A DNA stretch of 64,000 nucleotides from Pyrocephalus nanus. Lineage: Eukaryota; Chordata; Aves; Passeriformes; Tyrannidae. The notes under the pieces were generated by a model. It searched no databases and was not told where the DNA came from. It worked only from the letters and a program-made list of their open reading frames with translations. Positions 59,511 through 64,000 of this stretch are shown piece after piece; position 1 is the stretch's first letter, and each line of letters starts with the position of its first letter. Location of the stretch: the NCBI GenBank assembly GCA_038380795.1, contig CM076277.1:4369501-4433500 (forward strand), given 5' to 3'. The translations under genes and the position numbers were made by a program.

Positions 59511-61049
59511 AGCTCCTACACATGGAAAAGGGCTCTTCCTGCAAGAAGACTGAATGATTCAAAGGAAGAGATTTTCCAACACAATCCAATGTTTAGCACC
59601 AATATAGGATTCACTTGTGCATCTCACAGTGGGGACAAGAACTTTTGATTTGTTTGGGTTTTGTTTGCAAATCTCCCTCCATTAAAACAATTCCGTTTCT
59701 TTGAAGCTGAAGTTATTTGAAAAATGTTCCTTTCTGTCAATCGCCAGTGAGAAGTTATGGAATAACATGATCTTTCGTCAATTTTTCCACTAAGAATTCA
59801 ACTTCAGAATTGAGACATTTTAGTTTCAATTCTGTTGTTCATCTTTGGTGGGTTTTTCCCCCCCAGTTTACGACAAATCTATTGCAATTTATAAGACTCT
59901 ACTGTGACTGACAAGTTTTACCATGATGGAATGTATGAATCAAAACACTTTCAAATTCTTATGTAAAAAATATCAGGGATAACAGATACCAGATACTTGT
60001 TCTCTAGAACAAAACATCTCCTGTTTGTTCCAATGAAGTGAGTTAAAGCAAGTTGACACGCAGATCAAAGTGTTGCCTACTTGAAAACTGTCAAACCATT
60101 TCAGTGCAAACTAGATGGAAAGTGCTTTGAAACACAGAAAAAACCTGATTTTTCATTCAGGAAGCCAAATCCCAGCCACTCCTAATGCGGGGAGGAAAAA
60201 CATCAGTGTGATTTTCTTAACAGGTTGTCACAGTACACCATTATCAGTTAAATCTGCTCTTCACTATTAACACAGTGTCACAAAATGATGGCAAAACAAC
60301 ACAAAGAGAAAAGTAAATTTGAAGTGTTGTCATTCCAAAGTGGAAATTCTTCTGGTCTGTTCGAAAGATATGGAAAGTTAAGGTATTTGGGAACAACAGT
60401 ACCGTTGCTGCCCTGGTCCTGTCCATCAGATGTCATGGCTGATGGGATAACTCAGGATGCCCACTCCAGCTGCTGGAGCCTCCTGGGGCACAGCAGAGAT
60501 GTTGAGGCACATCAGGGAATTTCTACCAACTCCAGCATAAAATCTTCTCACCCCCTGACCTGCCCCTGAATCTTAAAAAAAAAAAAAAATATACTGAGTA
60601 AACTATAGAAAAGCATCTGATGATGCTGGATCACGGGCAGGTCAGAACAATACAGGTCATAAAAACTGATTCAAAAATCTAAGGAGTGTATAAATGAGTA
60701 GGGAATGCACCTAGGAATTAAAAATAAAAAATAGTTCAAGTTATATACTGTTGTAAAGCTTCTAAAGGACCTAAACAATAACACCAAAACCCCCCAAATT
60801 AAGTTAAATTAGTAATAAGTTTATGACCAGAAGAACTCCATCATTCAGCAGAGCTGTTACCAGCTGTCACTGCAGAGGGTAATGCTTCCCAGTAAAAATG
60901 ATGGATTCATTTGTATAGATATTTCAATTGTTCCTTGTAGCAAAAAGGGAAGAAATCAGGCTACAAGGGGGAAGCAATAGTCCAGAAGATATTTATATAA
61001 ATGGCATGTTTTCAAATCAGCTGGGTCTGCTGAGATTCACTGCCAGGTA
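59511..61049. other. Gene-free, AT-rich sequence
   Basis: AT-rich unique DNA. An A run lies at about 60574-60588. No gene or recent transposon recognised. Confidence 0.5.
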
Positions 61050-61470
61050 CTTCCAAGTGGTGGAGGCAATCTGAGGGCTGTTAGCACTTATCTGTGAAAA
61101 CTCAGGAGCTGTGACGAGTCCCACAAGAGCAGAGAACAGCAAACATAGCAGGGAATTACAGGCCAGTCAGCTTAACTTCAATTCCCAGAAAAAATATTGC
61201 AACAAATCATCAAACAAACACTTTCTAAGCACTGAAAAGATAACAAGGCAGCAAGGCACATGAAACATGGATTTGTCAAGAACAAATATCAAGCCAATCT
61301 CTTTTTTTTTTTTCCTATGACAGGGCAGCAGGGAGAGAAGGTCCCTGTTCCATACAACGATCACAGCAAGGCCTTTGGCATTATTTTACATGACATTGCT
61401 TTAAGCAGGACACAGAATTACGATTAGGGGACATTGTTAAGGTGCACAAGGTGGAAAGCAAGGCTTTGGG
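61050..61470 (+). mobile_element. Ancient CR1-type LINE, internal reverse-transcriptase region remnant
   Basis: Unlike the other copies this is not a 3' end. The plus strand keeps ordered, decayed landmarks of the CR1-like second reading frame: ttagcacttatctgtgaaaa, ggaattacaggccagtcagc, ttaacttcaattcccag, gaaacatggatttgtcaaga, and catcacagcaaggcctttgg-type words. The first of these translates as NYRPVSLTSIP, the conserved start of the LINE reverse transcriptase palm region. The frame then breaks repeatedly. A 12-base T run (61302-61313) interrupts the sequence. It is clearly inactive. Confidence 0.72.
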
Positions 61471-61879
61471 GCACACAGAGCCTGCCTGCTGGGACACTGA
61501 CACCTGGGAAAGATGGGGGTGGATTGGGAAACCAGGAAAGGGGAAGTGAGGAAAGAAAAAGGAGCTGGGATTTAGTTTAAAGAAGAGAAGCTGTAGGGGT
61601 AAGTTAAGATAAATCCTCGTGTTAGAGCATCGAAGCCTCAGAGGGAGACAGGCAGATCATCCTTGACACATGCTGTGGGTAAAGTGAGGATGAAGATGTT
61701 TGAATTGCAGCAATGCACACTGAGGGCCAGCATCAAAATAAACTGTGGAATTTGAGGTGAGCAAAGCACCAGAACTGGCTGCCTGGAAAGCACAACAAAC
61801 TCCAGCACTGAGGTTTTGAGAAAAAGTCAGGTGGACAGACAAGGAGGGTGACACCAGGCAAAACACTTCCCCATGAGGG
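61471..61879. other. Gene-free unique sequence
   Basis: No confident assignment. Part of this stretch may be further decayed sequence of one of the flanking CR1 copies. Confidence 0.4.
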
Positions 61880-62180
61880 GAGGTGGAAGGGCAGGCACTG
61901 ATCTCTTCTCTTTGGTGACCAGTGATGGGAACTAAGAGAAGGACATGAAAATGTGTCAGGGGAGGTTTAGGATGCACATTAGAAAAAGGTCCTTCCCCCA
62001 AAGGGTGGTTGGCACTGAACAGGCTCCCCAGGGCAGTGGTCACAGCCCAAAGGCTGTCAGAGCTCAAAGAATGCTCAGGCAATGCTCTCAGGGACATGGT
62101 GGGATTGCTGGGGTGTCCTGTGCAGGGCCAGGAGCTGGACATTTCCTTGGGGGTTCCTTCTAACACAGGATATTCTGTGA
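61880..62180 (+). mobile_element. CR1 LINE 3' fragment, sense (about 300 bases)
   Basis: ggcaggcactgatctcttct, ctttggtgaccagtgatggg, tgtcaggggaggtttaggat, ggcactgaacaggctcccca, ggggtgtcctgtgcagggcc and aggagctggacatttccttg, ending acacaggatattctgtga. Same type as the antisense copy at 6422-6660 but extending further 5'. Confidence 0.95.
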
Positions 62181-62582
62181 AAATGCCCTACTCAGAGTGG
62201 ACAGGCAAAGCCATCCTTAACTCCTCCTCCCTGCACCCAGCTGCCTGCCCAGCAAGATGAGCACCATGCACTACATGTCAGAAGAATGTTCTTTGTCTTA
62301 TTTATTATTCTTTATCAGTTTTTATTATTTTTTAAGGAAAAAAAGGTCTTGTGAAGAATCACCACACTCATCACTATTAGTGACTCCAGAAAACACTGCC
62401 TCTGTGAACAGGATGATTAATTCCCCTTGATGTTCTCTGCCATGGAGAGACATTGGTCCTGGTGTCTAATGAAGATGGTACTAAGGAAAGTAAAACACAC
62501 TCCCATAACAGCCACAATAATCTGAGTCCATTTAAAAAGAAAAAGAGCACACAGATAATTTTCCACTACCACCAATCTTCCC

Positions 62583-62664
62583 TCAACAACAACAACAAAA
62601 AAAAACCAACAAAAACCAAACAAACAAAAAAAACCCCACAAAACAAACAACAACAACAACAAAA
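62583..62664. repeat. (AAC)n and A/C-rich low-complexity tract
   Basis: Two (CAA)4-5 blocks flank a central stretch of A runs with C and CC interruptions. Confidence 0.92.
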
Positions 62665-63102
62665 TTTCTCTTCACATTGGTTTCTCTAAAACATCAGCTA
62701 CAGATTATGCCCTCAGAGAAGTGGAAAGGATATTGATACAGGATAAGAGCCAAGAGCAGCTGGGTTAGACAAGGGGCCAGGGCACAGATCACCCCTCAGT
62801 AGAAAATGGGAAGCAGCAGAGAAAGGAGAGGGAATTGGGACCCCCCTGCTCCTCTGGACAGCAGCAGGATCCAGCCAACCCCAAAGACACAAAGATGTGC
62901 AATTTTCCTAATGGTACAGCACCGTAAATCTCAGGATCAAAGGCATAAACCAACCACCTACGCGTGTCAGGCCAGGAATAAATTCCCCCCATGAGAAAAT
63001 ATTAATCAGCTGGCCAGGTACACTGAGTGCTGTACTCAGACACAGCCTCCCAAAACAGCACCACCAGGAAAAGCACACCAAACTAAATTGAATTATTGTT
63101 CC

Positions 63103-63120
63103 TTTTTTTTTTTTTTTTTT
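63103..63120. repeat. Poly-T run, 18 bases
   Basis: Uninterrupted thymine homopolymer. Confidence 0.97.
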
Positions 63121-64000
63121 GGACCACTCTGTCTGTACACTTCTACAAACAAAGTGCAATTCCCAGCATGGAGCATTTTCTCTGTATTCTGGGACTTCTT
63201 AATGTGTGTCCTTCTCACCCCAGACTCCACACCAACTCTTTTTCCTTAAAATAAGATCTTCCTTAAGCCAGGAGTCCCAGAGAGATGCTGCCTGTCTATT
63301 CATTTCACCTCTTTAGTCCCAAAACAAAGACAGCAGTAGGTCACAGTCTGGAGCAAACACAAAAATAATTTGATTTATTTTGGTCCTGTGTATAAGTGTA
63401 AAAAAGTAACAGGGCTTTGTCAAGCCTCTACCTTCTGCTGATGCCCCCAGGAAGCTGCATTCCCTGGGAAATGAGGGTCATGCCTTTATTTATTTTATTG
63501 CCCAGGGTCCCCAGATTTTTTTCCTGCAGAACCCCTTTTGTTCATGACCTTGGGACAAGCATTCCTCTGAAAACAACATTTTAGCTGAGTAACTGCTAAT
63601 ACAGAGCAGCAACTTGGGGCTGCCTCCAGATTTCCACCCTCAGAATGCTGTACCTGCCCCAAGGTCTGATAACAAACCTGTGGTTTTGGTCCATAGATCT
63701 GCTGTCTCCTATTTATTTTATACTTCTCTTCCCACTCTTTCCACCCCACCTGAGCACTCAGTGCTTTGCACTCTAAATCACAAATTCCAGGCACCTGCAG
63801 GGGACTTTCTCTTCCCACACTAAAACCACTTTTGCTCTCAGCCACCCTGCCAGGGATCTCAAACCCCTGGCCTGACCTCCCTGCTGGGCTGCCCAGGCTT
63901 CCTGCAGCAGAGCTGGTGCTGCAGTCTGGTTCTGTGAGCACAAACCTGGTGGGAAATGCAACCTGGAGGGCAAGGCAGGGAAGAATTCTGATGGCACAGG

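Larger units (their letters stand above)
62181..64000. other. Gene-free sequence with simple repeats
   Basis: Contains the A/C-rich tract at 62583-62664 and 18 T at 63103-63120. The largest frame (63495-63941, minus, 148 codons) shows no domain or splice support. Nothing else recognised to the window edge. Confidence 0.5.

Noticed and set aside
61657..62166. 169-codon open frame on the minus strand
   Set aside because: Most of it is the antisense of the CR1 copy at 61880-62180, not a gene.
1..64000. tRNA, rRNA or other structured RNA genes
   Set aside because: No A-box/B-box pair or rRNA core sequence was seen on reading. Small hairpin RNAs cannot be excluded without folding and conservation analysis.

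Overview
The window looks like ordinary euchromatic, gene-poor DNA from a bird. Nineteen fragments of CR1 non-LTR retrotransposons are recognisable. Most are short, 5'-truncated 3' ends of two subfamily types common in birds: one with the gtgtccctgcccatggcagg block, one with the tgtcctgtgcagggccagga block. I see no mammalian repeats (Alu, L1), no bacterial or viral gene organisation, no CRISPR-like array, and no rRNA or tRNA gene. A bird, plausibly a passerine, fits best. Species, chromosome and neighbouring genes cannot be read from the sequence.

Layout. 1-6.4 kb is non-repetitive and holds two of the better exon-like segments (1534-1620 minus, 5199-5496 plus). 6.4-12.3 kb has three antisense CR1 tails, a small CpG-dense patch (8.40-8.72 kb) and an AT palindrome joined to a CR1 remnant. 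12-17 kb is mostly unique, with an A/C-rich tract and an 8-bp tandem repeat. 17-30 kb carries recent and very old CR1 copies and an exon-like segment at 19.1 kb (minus). 30-44 kb is mostly unique, with a promoter-like CpG patch at 35.2-35.5 kb, exon-like segments at 33.9 kb (plus) and 41.0 kb (minus), one long CR1 and two candidate conserved blocks. 44-64 kb holds six more recent CR1 copies, an old fragment from a CR1 reverse-transcriptase region at 61 kb, and an exon-like segment at 53.7 kb (plus).

No complete protein gene can be supported. Translated frames are short and broken, as expected by chance in 64 kb. Six segments combine an open frame with good splice signals on both sides. They lie on both strands, do not form one phase-consistent transcript and match no protein I recognise, so they are weak leads and several are probably chance. 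If a gene crosses the window, most of this sequence is intron. I found no convincing undescribed biological system; the points worth checking are the exon candidates, the two CpG patches, the ancient CR1 relics and a few unusual small repeats.
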